The translations under genes were made by a program, and so were the position numbers. From contig JAOSJO010000012.1 of the NCBI GenBank assembly GCA_027494055.1, positions 124,001 through 188,000 of the forward strand: DNA of 64,000 bases, given 5' to 3'. This DNA comes from Anaerolineae bacterium. Its GTDB lineage: Bacteria; Chloroflexota; Anaerolineae; Aggregatilineales; JAFGMM01. Position 1 is the stretch's first letter, and every line of letters starts with the position of its first letter. Below, in pieces: positions 1-10,347 of this stretch. Below the pieces are notes generated by a model that did no database searches, was not told where the DNA came from, and saw only the letters and a program-made list of their open reading frames with translations.

Positions 1-99
1 AAACGTGTGCGTGTCGCCCGGTCTCAGCCTGACAATCTCGTAGTGCGTCATCTCGCACCAACCGGGCATCACCCTTGACTCGTAGGTTATCAGGGGCAT
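1..99 (-). CDS. Cupin-like protein, N-terminal 33 residues only
   Basis: A gene reading out of the left edge on the minus strand. The start is an ATG with the ribosome site AAAAGGAGA seven bases upstream. The visible peptide begins MPLITYESRVMPGWCEMTHY and ends in a 'VRLRPGD' stretch, as seen at the start of small cupin or KduI/IolB-like sugar isomerase domains. It is too short for the ORF track and too short to name a reaction. It lies just downstream of the M24 peptidase gene on the same strand, so co-transcription is likely. The identification as cupin-like is a weak inference from one motif; the reading frame and start are directly visible. Confidence 0.5.
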   Translation of the reverse strand, partial: MPLITYESRVMPGWCEMTHYEIVRLRPGDTHTF

Positions 100-128
100 G
101 GCCGTCTCCTTTTCAATGCACGCCCGTG

Positions 129-1394
129 TCAGATAAGGCGGAACGTCATCTGGCGGCCATCGAGGAAGATCACGCCGTCCTCCGTGAAAGCGGCGTCCTG
201 TTCGAGCGGGAACACCACTTCCTGACCGCCCCACTCCGGCACCGTGGACCTCACGTTCAACTCAACCGTGTAGGCCGTGTTGTAGCTCATGGCGACATCA
301 CCCCGGCCAGGGCAGCTTTCCTGCTCCCAGGGAAGGCCCATCAACGGGCCAGGCTCGTGCAGGAGGTGACCCAGCGAGTGGGAGTAAATCTTGGGCTTGG
401 GCAGCCCTTCTTCGCGCGCGCGCGCCAGGGCGCGGGCCAGGATTTCGTTGCCCGTGAGGCCCTTCTCCCACGTGCCGGTGAAGATCTCCTGCAGGCGGTT
501 CGCCAGCGCCATGCCGTCGCGCAGTCCCTTGGGCGCGTCGGTCTCGCCGGGCCGGAGCACGTAGGCGAGTTCCTGGTGGTCTGTGAGCAGGCGCAGGTAC
601 TCGACACCCACGTCACAGTGGAGCATGTCGCCGGGGCGAATGACCCGGTCGCCCTCGCCCCACCGCGCCTTGTTCTCCTCGCTCCGGTAGATCCCGAAGA
701 ACGGCGAGAAGGAGACGGGCAGGCCCAGATCGGTTGCAAGCTGCCAGTAGTGCCAGCGAACATCGTCGCAGGTGGTCACGCCGGGCGTGATGACCTCCCG
801 CGAGAAACAGACTTTGATGAGGTGGTGGGCAATCGCGCAGGCGTGCTGAAACAGGACCAACTCGGCGGGAATGAGCGTCTCGAGCCACCGGATCGCCACC
901 TTCTCTGCGGATACGAGGCGCGACGACAGCTCAGGTCCGAGGGTATCGACCAGCTTTGCCTTGAGGGAGGCCGTCAGGCCATCCGCCGCCCAGATGACGT
1001 CCGACTCGTTGATGCCGATGCGCTTGGGGTTCCTTGCTTCGACGATCTTGCGCAGGGTCGTCCACTGGTCGTCGTCGCTGTTCAGGTTCCAGGTGTCGGT
1101 CATCAGGCCGGCCATGCCGGTCAGCGAGACGTTCAGCCGCTCGATGCCGCGATCCGCCCCCTGATCGTAAAAGACAACGATCTGGAGAATGGGCGCCCAG
1201 CAATCCCAGGGGATCATGGTCTTGAAGACCGGGTCGTAGTTGTCTTCGTTGCAGACGATGATCCACATGTCGAAGCCGGTCTCGCGCATGACAGCCGGCA
1301 ACAGCGTGTCAAGGCGCTCGCGCAGCACTTCGTTTACCACGGCGGAACGCTGGCGCACGCCGAGGACACTGGGACCGGTGTAGTGGGTGGACAT
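129..1394 (-). CDS. M24-family metallopeptidase (Xaa-Pro aminopeptidase/creatinase-like)
   Basis: Intact 421-residue cytosolic protein with the two-domain layout of the M24 family: a creatinase-type N-terminal domain to about residue 170, then a pita-bread catalytic domain. Candidate metal ligands are visible: Asp in 'LHCDVG' (about 261), Asp in 'LLTDHQE' (about 272), His in 'SLGHLLHE' (about 343), Glu in 'YTVELNV' (about 378) and a C-terminal Glu near 392-398. Members hydrolyse Xaa-Pro bonds or act on creatine and other amidino or amine compounds. It sits between a LacI regulator and a cupin-like gene, beside methylamine-type genes, so a role in degrading a small nitrogenous compound is possible. 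The substrate cannot be read from sequence. Confidence 0.85.
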   Translation of the reverse strand: MSTHYTGPSVLGVRQRSAVVNEVLRERLDTLLPAVMRETGFDMWIIVCNEDNYDPVFKTMIPWDCWAPILQIVVFYDQGADRGIERLNVSLTGMAGLMTDTWNLNSDDDQWTTLRKIVEARNPKRIGINESDVIWAADGLTASLKAKLVDTLGPELSSRLVSAEKVAIRWLETLIPAELVLFQHACAIAHHLIKVCFSREVITPGVTTCDDVRWHYWQLATDLGLPVSFSPFFGIYRSEENKARWGEGDRVIRPGDMLHCDVGVEYLRLLTDHQELAYVLRPGETDAPKGLRDGMALANRLQEIFTGTWEKGLTGNEILARALARAREEGLPKPKIYSHSLGHLLHEPGPLMGLPWEQESCPGRGDVAMSYNTAYTVELNVRSTVPEWGGQEVVFPLEQDAAFTEDGVIFLDGRQMTFRLI

Positions 1395-1505
1395 AGATCA
1401 ACTCCTTATTGGCATAGACTCAGGACGCAGTTCATGAGGGTCAAGTCGGGTGACTCTGGAACTGAATGCGCGGGTCAACCAGCGTGTAGACGGTGTTCGC
1501 ATCGG

Positions 1506-2549
1506 TCAGGGAGACGGGAGCGGGTTCTTCGCGCCGCACGAGGCGCGCACCATAAGCTGCGTGCCCACCACTTCAGTCCGTGGGGGGAGGTCCGGCTGCT
1601 CGATGCGCGCCATCAGCAGCCGGGCCGCGCGATATCCGATCTCTTCGACCGCCTGCGCGACGGTCGTCAGCGGTGGGTTGAGCGACCGTGCCCAGGGCAT
1701 GTCGTCGAACCCCACGATGGCGATGTCGTCAGGGATGGAAATGCCCTGGTCGTGAATCGCGTTGAGCGCGCCGAGGGTCATCAGGTTGTTGGCGACAAAG
1801 AGCGCGGTAGGCGGGGTATCGCTCTGGAGCAGTTCGGTCGCCGCATTGTAGCCGCTCTCGCGGCGATAGTCCCCAAAGTGCACCAGGTCAGGCGATGCCG
1901 GCCACGAAGACGCCTGCATGGCCTCACGGTAACCCTCATACCGCTCGCGCCCGCTGGTGAGGTGGAGCGGCCCGCCGATATGGCCGATGCGCTGGTGTCC
2001 AAGGCGAAGCAGGTGTTCAGTCGCCGCGCGCGCACCGGCGACGTTGTCTGACAGGACCACGTCAACCCTGCCCGCGGTCATGCGGCGGTCAACCACAGTG
2101 ATCGGCAGGCCCTTCTCAGATAGCTCGGCGACCCGATCGACGTTCTCGCTGGTGGGCGTGATGACAAGCCCGTCTATCGCCTCGCTCTCCATCATGCTCA
2201 GGTAATTGAGTTCCTTTTTCCTGTCCGCATTGGTGTTGCTCATCAACACCGTGAACCCGCGCGCGAAGAACACCTCCTCGACACACGCCATCACGGTGTT
2301 GAGAAACGGGTTCGTGATGTCGGTGGCGATGATGCCGATCAGGCGGCTCTGCCTGGCGCGGAGGCGCTGGGCGACCCGGTGCGGCTCGTAGCCCAACTGC
2401 CTGACAGCGTCAAGCACCTTCTGACGCACTTCGTCACTGACATGCGGGTGGTTGCTGAGCACGCGCGAGACGGTTGCAATCGACACGCCCGCGAGTTTGG
2501 CGACTTCGGTGATCGTAGATGCGGACGCGTGCTGCCGACGTGGGGACAC
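1506..2549 (-). CDS. LacI-family transcriptional regulator
   Basis: 347 residues, full length for the family. The N-terminal helix-turn-helix is clear ('TITEVAKLAGVSIATVSRVL'), followed by the hinge helix 'HRVAQRLRARQSRLIG' and a periplasmic-binding-like effector domain starting 'IGIIATDITNPFLNTV'. The start chosen is the GTG at 2549, which leaves about ten residues ahead of the helix-turn-helix; no good ribosome site is visible. The promoter and a palindromic operator lie immediately upstream, so autoregulation is likely. Very similar operators precede the MttB gene and the 7.4 kb ABC operon, making these the probable targets. The effector is unknown; sugars are usual for the family. Confidence 0.93.
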   Translation of the reverse strand: MSPRRQHASASTITEVAKLAGVSIATVSRVLSNHPHVSDEVRQKVLDAVRQLGYEPHRVAQRLRARQSRLIGIIATDITNPFLNTVMACVEEVFFARGFTVLMSNTNADRKKELNYLSMMESEAIDGLVITPTSENVDRVAELSEKGLPITVVDRRMTAGRVDVVLSDNVAGARAATEHLLRLGHQRIGHIGGPLHLTSGRERYEGYREAMQASSWPASPDLVHFGDYRRESGYNAATELLQSDTPPTALFVANNLMTLGALNAIHDQGISIPDDIAIVGFDDMPWARSLNPPLTTVAQAVEEIGYRAARLLMARIEQPDLPPRTEVVGTQLMVRASCGAKNPLPSP

Positions 2550-2573
2550 CGGAGGTCAATTCCCAACACACTG

Positions 2574-2618
2574 TGAAAACGTTTACAGCATCTTACAATG
2601 ACTCTGCCTGGATGTCAA
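2574..2618 (-). promoter_or_regulatory. Promoter and LacI-type operator of the lacI-family gene
   Basis: On the minus strand a consensus -35 box TTGACA (2618-2613) is followed by a 17-base spacer and a -10 box TAAGAT (2595-2590). The imperfect palindrome TGAAAACGTTTACA (plus-strand 2574-2587) lies directly downstream of the -10 box, where a bound repressor would block initiation. The core matches the LacI/CcpA half-site style with a central CG. Confidence 0.75.
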
Positions 2619-2713
2619 TGGTTTGTCCAGATTGGACGCATTTTGACGTGAGGCCGTCTCACGCGGCGGCGCGAGTCAAACGGGCGAGTTGTTCGGCCAT
2701 CGCGCGCATCAGG

Positions 2714-3938
2714 CTACAGGATCGGATACCGCCCGGCCTCCCGAACCGTGTCCAGCGCGGCGACGATGTTCTCCGGCGGCACGTGATACTGAATGTTGTG
2801 CACCGCGCTCCAGATGAACCCACCGCCTGGGCCAAAGATACGCACACGGTCCGCGACATGCCGCCGGACGTCCTCCGGCGTGCCGAAGGGCAAGACCCGC
2901 TGCGTGTCGGCGCCGCCACCCCAGAACGTCAGCCGATCCCCAAAGGTATCCTTAAGCCACTGAGGGTCCATGCCCTTTGCCGAAGTCTGCACCGGGTTGA
3001 GGATGTCGATCCCCGCCCGGATCATCGGCTCAATCAGCTTCGGGATGCTGCCGCAGCAGTGTTTGGCAACCTTCCACGGCGTGTGTTGGTGGATCCAGTC
3101 GCACTGCTTCTTGTAGCACGGCTCGTATAGCGCCTCGAACAGAGCGGGGGAGAACATCTCGGCATTTTGCGTGCCGTAGTCGAACCCATCCATAAATAGG
3201 ATGTCAATATCCTCGCCGATGGCCTCCCAGTAGAGCGCCAGGTTATCCAGCGCGACCTCAGCGGCGAGATCGAAAAGCTCGCGCGTGTACGCCGGCTCAG
3301 TGACCTGCACGACCATCCACTCGGCAAGCGATCCCATCCACGGCGGACCCAGCACCGCCCCGCCCCAGTTTGTCAGGACCAGCGCCTTGTTGGTTGCCTC
3401 ACGGAGCGTGCGCGCCTTCTCTTGCAGGTGGCGCAGCGTCTCGTCTGTCAGCCTGCGCCAACCGGAACGCTTCAGCGCCTCGATTGATGGTGGCACATAG
3501 TCCGGGTTCCAGCTTGTGTCCGCCAGCACGTCGAAGTAGTAGCCATCCTTCGGCATCCGCGCGATCACCGGCTTGGTGGGGTCGCCGCCCTGGTGCATCA
3601 GCCAGTGGCCTTCGGGCGAAATCGCGACGTTGAAGTTGCCCGGCATGAGCACTTCGGTGCCGTCGAAGAGAGTCCAGGGTTTGTGATCGCCGCGATACGG
3701 CCCTGGCTCCACCGGGGAGCAAATCGAGGTCGAACCGCGCCACCAGGTCGAATGCGACCTCTCCAAGCATCTGGAACACGTCGTAGACCTTGACCGGGCC
3801 ATTCAGGCCCAGGTGTTGGCGGAGCCGCGCCAGCGCGCCGGCCATGATACCGGTGCTGATTGACCCGCCCAAGTCAATGGGTACCCGGTCTGGCTCTTCA
3901 TGGTTGATCGCTCTTAGCACACGCTCGCGGCTGTCCAT
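2714..3938 (-). CDS. Uroporphyrinogen decarboxylase-family protein (MtaA-like), one frameshift
   Basis: Two overlapping reading frames together give one protein of about 407 residues. The N-terminal part (ATG at 3938, GGAG upstream) starts 'MDSRERVLRAINHEEPDRVP', the standard opening of UroD-like proteins. After about 3717 the sequence continues in another frame with 'KHCCGSIPKLIEPMI' near the C terminus. In this subfamily, members often act as methylcobamide:thiol methyltransferases or related corrinoid partners rather than in haem synthesis. The gene is divergent from an MttB methyltransferase gene, which supports a role in methyl transfer. The break lies in a run reading 'accggggagc' and is probably an indel error. 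The true substrate is not known. Confidence 0.82.
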
Positions 3939-4141
3939 GACAACTCCGTTTCCCTCATCCGTGCCAGAATCCGCGAAAGATTGCAGCGGCTATCGCCCAT
4001 GACCGTTAGTGGCTTTGCAGAGCGCGTTGGCATGCACCTGGACAACTCATCCGGGCGGCGAGAGCAACCGCCGCCCTGCCCCACGTACCCGACGCACCTG
4101 CGCGAATCTTACCGCGTCCACATGTGAATGCGCCAAAAGCC

Positions 4142-4192
4142 AGAAAACGATTTCACGGAGACTTGCGCTTTCCGCCCGCAGTAGTATACAAT
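4142..4192 (+). promoter_or_regulatory. Promoter of mttB with LacI-type operator
   Basis: AGAAAACGATTTCA at 4142-4155 matches 12 of 14 positions of the operator at 7356-7369. It lies just upstream of a -35-like TTGCGC (4163-4168) and a -10-like TACAAT (4187-4192, 18-base spacer; TATACA at 4185 is an alternative). The region is shared with the divergent UroD-like gene, so both could be controlled. Confidence 0.55.
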
Positions 4193-4266
4193 ATCGTCCA
4201 TCCCTCACCGTCCGCAGCGTGAGAGACAGCTATCCACCCCCAGCGCCACATCGAGAAAGGCAGGGG

Positions 4267-5767
4267 ATGCCCGTGTCTTCCACGAACGTCGCACCGGCCG
4301 GCCTTTCGACCCATGCCTATCGCCCCCTTACCGAGGATGACATCAGGCGCATTCACGACGCCTCACTGACCGTGCTGGCGCGCACCGGGGTCCAGGTTCA
4401 GCCCTCCGAAGCGCGTGACATCTTCGCGCGCGCCGGCGCGCGGGTTGACGAGGCGAACAACCGCGTCTACATCCCGCGGAGCATGGTGGAGGACGCCCTC
4501 TCTCAGGCGTCCCACCGCTTCACCCTCGCCGGGCGCGACCCGGCTCACGACATGGAGATGGGCGGCGAGCGCGTCTACATGGGCACAGGCGGCGCGGCGA
4601 TCAAGGTGATGGACCTGGACGGGTCGGTTCGGGAGAGCCGGCTGGCGGATATCGCCCGCATCGGGCGGCTCGTTGACGCGCTTGATAACATCCACTTCTA
4701 TCTTAGGCCCGTCGTACCGCACGATGTGCCGAAGGCGCTCCTCGACGTCAACAAGACCTACACCGCGCTCGCCAATACCACCAAGCACGTCATGACCTCG
4801 GCCTACACGGTGCCCTCCGCGCGCGACGTGCTCGAACTGGCGGCGATGGTCGCGGGCGGCAAGGCAGCCTACGCACAGCGGCCAATCGTCTCATTCACGG
4901 CGTGCTGGACGGTCAGCCCGCTGCGCTACGCCCCAGAGACGGTGGAGGTGCTCATCGAGCTGGTGCGCCAGAACGCCCCGGTCGTCATCTCAAGCGCGCC
5001 ACAGAGCGGGGCTACTTCCCCGGCGGCGCTGGCCGGGACGCTCGTGCAGATCAACGCCGAGGAACTGAGCGGGATCGTGCTCTGCAACCTGGTGCGGCCC
5101 GGCGCGCGCATGCTCATGGGCTATGTGCCCTCGGTGGCCGACATGCGCACCGGCAACTTCGTCGGCGGCGGGCCGGAGTTTGCGCTGATGAACGCCGCCG
5201 CGACCCAGCTCGCCCACTTCTACAACCTCCCCATCTATAACTCGTCAGGGCTATCCGACAGCAAGCTCCCCGACATTCAGGCCGGGTACGAAAAGGGGAT
5301 CACGAGCGCCGCCGCGGCGCTGGCCGGCACGAACTTCGTGCACCATTCCGCCGGCTTCCTCGAAAGCATGTTGTGCGTCGCCTACGAGCAGTACGTGATC
5401 GACGACGACATCAACGGCAGCGTGATGCGCATGGTGCGCGGCATCGAGGTCACGGACGAGACGCTCTCCGTCGATGTGATCGATGAGGTCTGCCGGGGGA
5501 GCGGCCATTACCTGACCACCCAGCAGAGCCTCGACCTGATGCGCCGCGAGTACTACTACCCGCACACCGCCGACCGCGCCCGCCGCGACGAATGGCAGGC
5601 CAAAGGCGGCCTGGACATGCGCGCCCGCGCGCAGAGAGCGCGCTCGCGAAATCCTGACGACGCACCGGCCCGCACCCATCGACCCCGCTGTCGACGCCGC
5701 GATTCGCCGCCGGTTCGATATCGTGTTGCCGCCCGACCTCGCGGGCCGGCCTGACGCCGAACTGTGA
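4267..5767 (+). CDS. Trimethylamine methyltransferase-family protein (MttB-like, no pyrrolysine)
   Basis: The real start is probably the ATG at 4267, not the long open frame from 4009, because family similarity starts near 'YRPLTEDDIRRIHDASLTVL'. The protein is about 500 residues, the usual MttB size. It contains the barrel motifs 'GTGGAAIKVMDLDG', 'GARMLMGYVPSVADMRTG' and 'SSGLSDSKLPDIQAGYEKG'. No in-frame amber codon occurs, so it belongs to the non-pyrrolysine branch. Characterised members of that branch demethylate glycine betaine, carnitine or proline betaine onto a corrinoid protein. The open frame drifts after about 5630; shifting one base gives a natural end, 'RPAPIDPAVDAAIRRRFDIV', with stop at 5767. 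No corrinoid protein gene is visible in the window. Confidence 0.87.
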
Positions 5768-5822
5768 GGCGCGTGCGCGCCGGTGCATCTGCGCTTTCCC
5801 AGCTTGAGGAGGGGCGATTCTC

Positions 5823-7270
5823 ATGACCGAACAACTGCCCATACCCACGTTGCAGCCGGCCTTCCGCGTGCTGTCCGACGCGCAGATCAAGGCGGTGCAC
5901 TTCGCGGCGCTGGAGATACTGGAGAAGACCGGGATGCAGGTGCCTGACCCACAAGGCCGCGCCCTGTTGCTCGACGCCGGCGCGTGGGAGTCAGGGGGAC
6001 GCGTCAGGATACCTGAGCGGTTGGTCGCCGACGCGCTGGCACGTGCGCCCTCGCGCATCCCGATGTACAACCGTCTCGGCGCGCAGGTCATGCCCCTTGA
6101 GCTGGGCAAGGTGTTCTTTGGCTCCGGCTCCGACACCACCTTCACGCTGGACGTGGACACCGGCGAGCGCCGCCGCACCACGGCCCAGGACACGGAAGAC
6201 ATCGCGCGCCTGAGCGACGCGCTCGCCAACATCGACTTCATCATGTCGATGAGTAACCCTCCGATGTCCCGCCTGATGACCTCTACGTCCACGAGTTCAT
6301 CGGCATGATTCGCGGCTCGGTAAAGCCCAACGTATTCACGGCGAAGAACCGGGAGGACATGGAGGACATCTACTGCATCGCGGCGGCGGTGGCGGGCGGC
6401 GAGGACGGAACTGCGCGAAGCCCTTCCTCATGCACTATGCGGAGCCAATCTCGCCGCTGCTCATCATCGAGGAATCGCTGCAGAAGCACATCTTCTGCGC
6501 CGAAAAGGGCATCCCCGGCGCGTACATCCCCTCGCCCAACACCGGCGGCGGCGGGCCGGTCACGCTGGCCGGCGCGGTGGCGCTGGGCGTCGCGGAGTGC
6601 TTCGTGGGGCTGATTATCACGCAGCTTGTACGCCCCGGCGCGCCGTTTCTCTTTGGGATGAACACAGCGGCGCTGGACATGCGGAGCACGATCGTGAGCT
6701 ACGGCGCGCCGGAATGGAGCATGGGCATGGCAGCCACCGCCGACATGGCGCGCTTCTACAGCCTGCCGGTGTGGGGCGGCGCGGGGCCGTCAGATAGCAA
6801 GATCGTGGATGCGCAGTTTGGCATCGAGGCCACCTTCTCGATCATGAGCGCCTTCCTGAGCCGGACGACGCTTTGGTGCACGATGTCGGCTACATCGAGT
6901 ACGGATCAACCTCGTCGATGGAGGCGCTGGTCATCAGCGATGAGGTCATCCGCATGACGCGCCATCTGGCGCTGGGTGTGGAGGTCAGCGACAGAACGCT
7001 GGCGCTGGATGCGGTGGCGCGGATCCGCCCCGGCGGGGGCTTCCTGGCCGACGACCACACCCTGGAGAACGGGGGTGGGCGCAGTGGAAGCCGGACGTCA
7101 TCGACCGCAGCCGGCAGCAGCGCTGGGAGGCGCAGGGGCGCAAGGACATGTTTGCCCGCGCCAATGCCAGGGCGCGCGCGCTGCTTGCGGCGCACGAGGT
7201 CCCGCCGCTGCCCGATGAAGCCGAGCGCGTGATCGCGGACATCCTCCGCCGGCGCGCGCAGGCGGCGTAG
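5823..7270 (+). CDS. Second MttB-family methyltransferase, several frameshifts
   Basis: Begins with ATG at 5823 after GAGGAGGGGCG. It continues through at least four reading frames to a stop at 7270, giving about 480 residues, full length for the family. Recognisable segments in order: 'LSDAQIKAVHFAALEILEKT' (N-terminal), 'EFIGMIRGSVKPNVFTAK', 'GAYIPSPNTGGGGPVTLAG', 'DALVHDVGYIEYGSTSSMEA' and a basic C-terminal helix ending 'ADILRRRAQAA'. None of the breaks is an amber codon, so pyrrolysine does not explain them. It follows the first MttB gene by 55 bases and is likely in the same operon. It is either a decayed copy or an intact paralogue with consensus errors. The second reading fits because every segment remains well conserved. 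Confidence 0.8.
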
Positions 7271-7344
7271 CGGCATCCGGCGGCTCTGGCGCGCCCGTGT
7301 TGCAGGTAGAGAGACCGTCACATCAATGCTTATATTACGCTATC

Positions 7345-7373
7345 TAGACAGATTGTGAAAACGATTACATAAT
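7345..7373 (+). promoter_or_regulatory. Promoter with embedded LacI-type operator before the ABC operon
   Basis: TAGACA (7345-7350) and CATAAT (7368-7373) are separated by 17 bases, each five of six to consensus. The palindrome TGAAAACGATTACA (7356-7369) occupies the spacer, differing by one base from the operator in front of the lacI-family gene. A 95-base leader follows before the ATG at 7468. Confidence 0.72.
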
Positions 7374-7467
7374 GAGGAAGGTTCGCCCCATAGACTCAGC
7401 CACGACGTGCTACGTTCTGGCATAGCGCGTAATTCGTCGGCTCATTTCCAACAGAGGAGGAAGTGCT

Positions 7468-9136
7468 ATGAAGCCCGATCCAAAGAGCGTCCGGGCACGA
7501 AACGAGCGGGTACGCGAAGCGCACTCTCAATTCACGCAGGGGCGGATCAGTCGGCGTGAATTCCTGCGCTTCTCATCGATGGTGGGCGGCGGCGCGCTGG
7601 CGCTGAGCCTGCTGTCACCGCTGGAGCGATACCAGCTTCGCCAGGCGAAGCGGCTGGCCGCGCAGGACATGACGCCCCAGCGTGGCGGCGTCCTCTCCAA
7701 CGCGCTCGGCATCGACACGAACCGCTTTGACGACCCCGCGCGCCTTAACCTCGTATTCCCGTCAAACTACGTCCGCCAGGTCTGCGACTACCTCGTCACG
7801 CTGGACACCGACCTGAACCTGCAACCAGGGCTGGCAACCGAGTGGTTGCCCTCAGAGGACGGCCTGACCTGGACGCTGAAGCTGCGCGAGGGCGTGACCT
7901 TCAACCATGGCAAGGTCTTCAATGCGGACGATGTCGTCTTCACGCTGAGCCGGCTGATCGACCCCTGAGACGTCCTCTGGCTTCCTGGGCGCTGCGCCGT
8001 TCATCGAGGGCATCGAGAAGGTCGATGACTACACTGTCAACATCGTCACCAACCGCGTCGCCGCCGACTTCATCTATACCCTGTTCCTGTACCAGGCCGC
8101 CGTGCTCCCCGCCGACTGGCCTGGAGACTTCTTCGCAAACCCCTGGGGGACCGGCCCCTTCACCATCTCGGAGTTCGTCCCCGGCGAGTTTATCCGCTTC
8201 CAGGCGCGCGACGATTACTGGGCCGTGGGTGCGGATGGGCAGCCACTGCCGTACCTGGATGGTGCCGAGTTCGTCAGCTTCCCCGACGAGCTTGCCCGCA
8301 TCAGCGCCCTCCAGGAAGGCGCGCTGCACCTTGCCCCCGCCAGCATCACGCTGATCGAGCAATATGAGGCGCTCGAAGGCTTCGACTTCGTCACGGTGCA
8401 GACCGGCAACCTGCACATCGTCGTGATGAAGTACAACGAGGAACCCTGGACGGATCCGAGGGTGCGCGAGGCGATGAAGCTGGTTGTGGACCGCCAGAAC
8501 TACATCGACACCCTCTACCTGGGTTACGCCATCGCCGCCGACGACCACCCGATTGCGCCGGGCATCTACCCCCTCGCGCCTGAGGACCAGACGCCGCGCC
8601 AGCAGGACTACGAGCAGGCGCGCGCCCTGCTCGCGGAGGCGGGCTATCCTGACGGCCTCGACCTGACCACCCTCTACATCGACCCCGGCAGCGACGGTGG
8701 GTTCGCCGAGAACTTCGCCGTCTTCATGGCGGCGCAGGCTGAACCGGCCGGCATCCGGCTCGACCTCCAACCCACGCCCGACTACTGGAGCATCTGGCTC
8801 GACGACTGGGGCCCGATGCACATCGGCATCTCGAACTGGGCGCAGAAGAACACGGCCAGCGAGATGCTGAACCTGGCCTATCGCACCGACGCGGTGTGGA
8901 ACGAGACGCACTGGAGCAACGAGACGTTCGACAACCTGCTCGCCGAGTTCGACCGCACGCTCGACCAGGAAGCGCGCCGCGGCCAGCTCAAGCAGTTGAC
9001 CGACATCCTGTCGGATGAGGGGCCAATCGTGATCCCAGGCTTCCGCCAGGACTTTGCGGTCAAAGACCAGTCGCTGCACTACAAGCTGCATCCTCAGGCC
9101 TATGTCTGGCTTGGCGACGCCTGGTTTGAGCAATAG
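7468..9136 (+). CDS. Peptide/nickel-type ABC substrate-binding protein (SBP_bac_5), one frameshift
   Basis: Start at ATG 7468 after AGAGGAGGAAG. The N terminus has a twin-arginine export signal, 'SRREFLRFSSMVGGGALALS', so the folded protein probably leaves by the Tat route. The mature part shows the family opening 'QPGLATEWLPSEDGLTWTLK' and a C-terminal 'FRQDFAVKDQSLHYKLHPQA'. The frame breaks near 7966 and resumes as 'ETSSGFLGAAPFIEGIEKVD' without loss of expected sequence. Total length is about 555 residues. It heads an operon of two permeases and a double ATPase and has its own repressor-overlapped promoter. Family members bind di- and oligopeptides, nickel, opines or glycosides; the nearby glycosidase and aminotransferase hint at an amino-sugar or opine-like ligand. 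Confidence 0.88.
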
Positions 9137-9180
9137 CCCGGTCCGGCTGCCCGATGGGCTGACGGCATGAGAGAGGAGAA

Positions 9181-9247
9181 GCGCGGCGGTTCCCACGGCG
9201 CTGCGTGAGAACCGCCGCGCGCCCTGTGGCCCGGACAAAGGGGCCAC
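9181..9247 (+). terminator. Tandem intercistronic hairpins after the binding-protein gene
   Basis: GCGCGGCGGTTC (9181-9192) pairs with GAACCGCCGCGC (9209-9220). A second stem, GTGGCCC/GGGCCAC, follows at 9226-9247. No T run follows, so this is more likely an mRNA-stabilising or attenuating structure between binding protein and permease than a full terminator. Confidence 0.6.
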
Positions 9248-9371
9248 CCAAGGTCGGTGGGCGCGGTCACGCGCCACGCTCCTTCCCCATCCCCCTTCCT
9301 TATGCTATGGTAGTGGGGGCCACAAGCAAGCGACTCAGCGGCGACGACGCTCCGACTCCTGAGGCGATGCC

Positions 9372-10320
9372 ATGATCCGATTTATCGCGCGCCGGGCTAC
9401 AACGCTGCTCATCACAATGCTGGTGCTTTCGATGGTGATCTTCGCCCTCTCCGAGGTGCTCCCCATCGAGCCGGCGCTCACCATCCTTGGGCGCGAATCC
9501 ACCCCCGGAAGCGCGCGCCGAGCTGAGCGAGCGCATGGGCCTCAACCGCCCGCTGCCCGAACGGTATGTGACCTGGCTGGTGCGCTTCGTGCAGGGCGAC
9601 TGGGGGCGCTCCTACCGGTTGGGCGCCGAGATTCAGCCGCTCGTCCTGCGCCGGCTGCTGAACTCGCTCGTCCTGGCAGGCCTGGCGCTCGTCATCATCA
9701 GCCCGATCTCGCTGGCGCTCGGCGTTCTGGCCGGCCTGTATCGCGCGCGGTGGCCTGACCGGGCGATCTCGGTGGGGAGCCTGCTCACGATCTCATTACC
9801 AGACTTCGTGGTCGGCTTGCTGTTGATAACGTTGTTCTCGTGGTGGCTGAAAGTGCTCCCCGCCGACAGCAGCCTGCGCGGCGCTGACCTCGACATCGCG
9901 CTGCACTGGCGCAAGCTCGTCCTCCCGGCGACGACGGCGGCGTTCGTGCTGGTGGGGTACATCACCCGCGTCACGCGCGTGAGCATGATCGAGGTCATGG
10001 ACTCGCCCTACATCCGCACGGCGATCTTGAAAGGGCTGCCCTACCGGACCGTGATCCTGCGCCACGCCCTGCGCAACGCGCTCATTGCGCCGATTGCGAT
10101 CATCACGACGCAGGTGGCGTGGCTGGTGGGCGGCTTGATCGTCATCGAACAGCTTTTCAACTACCCCGGCCTGGGCAGCCTGTTCGCCGACGCAGCGAAG
10201 GCCAACGACCTGCCCATGATCGAGGCGTCATCGATGATCGCGATCACGCTCATCGTGTTCTCACAGGTGGTCGCCGACGTACTCTATGCGGTGCTAAACC
10301 CGCGCATCCGGTTCAGCTAG
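9372..10320 (+). CDS. ABC transporter permease, DppB type, one frameshift
   Basis: Inner-membrane subunit of the peptide-type importer. The first helix 'TTLLITMLVLSMVIFALSEV' is read from ATG 9372. The frame shifts near 9500 into the long frame that carries 'MGLNRPLPERYVTWLVRFVQ' and the remaining helices. The cytoplasmic coupling loop ('RVTRVSMIEVMDSPYIRTAI') and the EAA-like region before 'VIEQLFNYPGLGSLF' are typical of DppB/OppB. The combined length of about 316 residues is normal. It is followed after 27 bases by the DppC-type partner. The break lies in a C/G-rich stretch and is probably an indel. Confidence 0.88.
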
Positions 10321-10347
10321 GCGTCACCGGCGGGAGAGACATTCAGC

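Noticed and set aside
75-2051. 658-residue plus-strand ORF
   Set aside because: Antisense shadow of the M24 peptidase and lacI-family genes; no family motifs.
5823-7270. Pyrrolysine readthrough in the second MttB gene
   Set aside because: No TAG at any break; each break is a frame change.
7940-9277. 445-residue minus-strand ORF
   Set aside because: Shadow of the Tat-exported binding protein gene; composition only reflects high GC.
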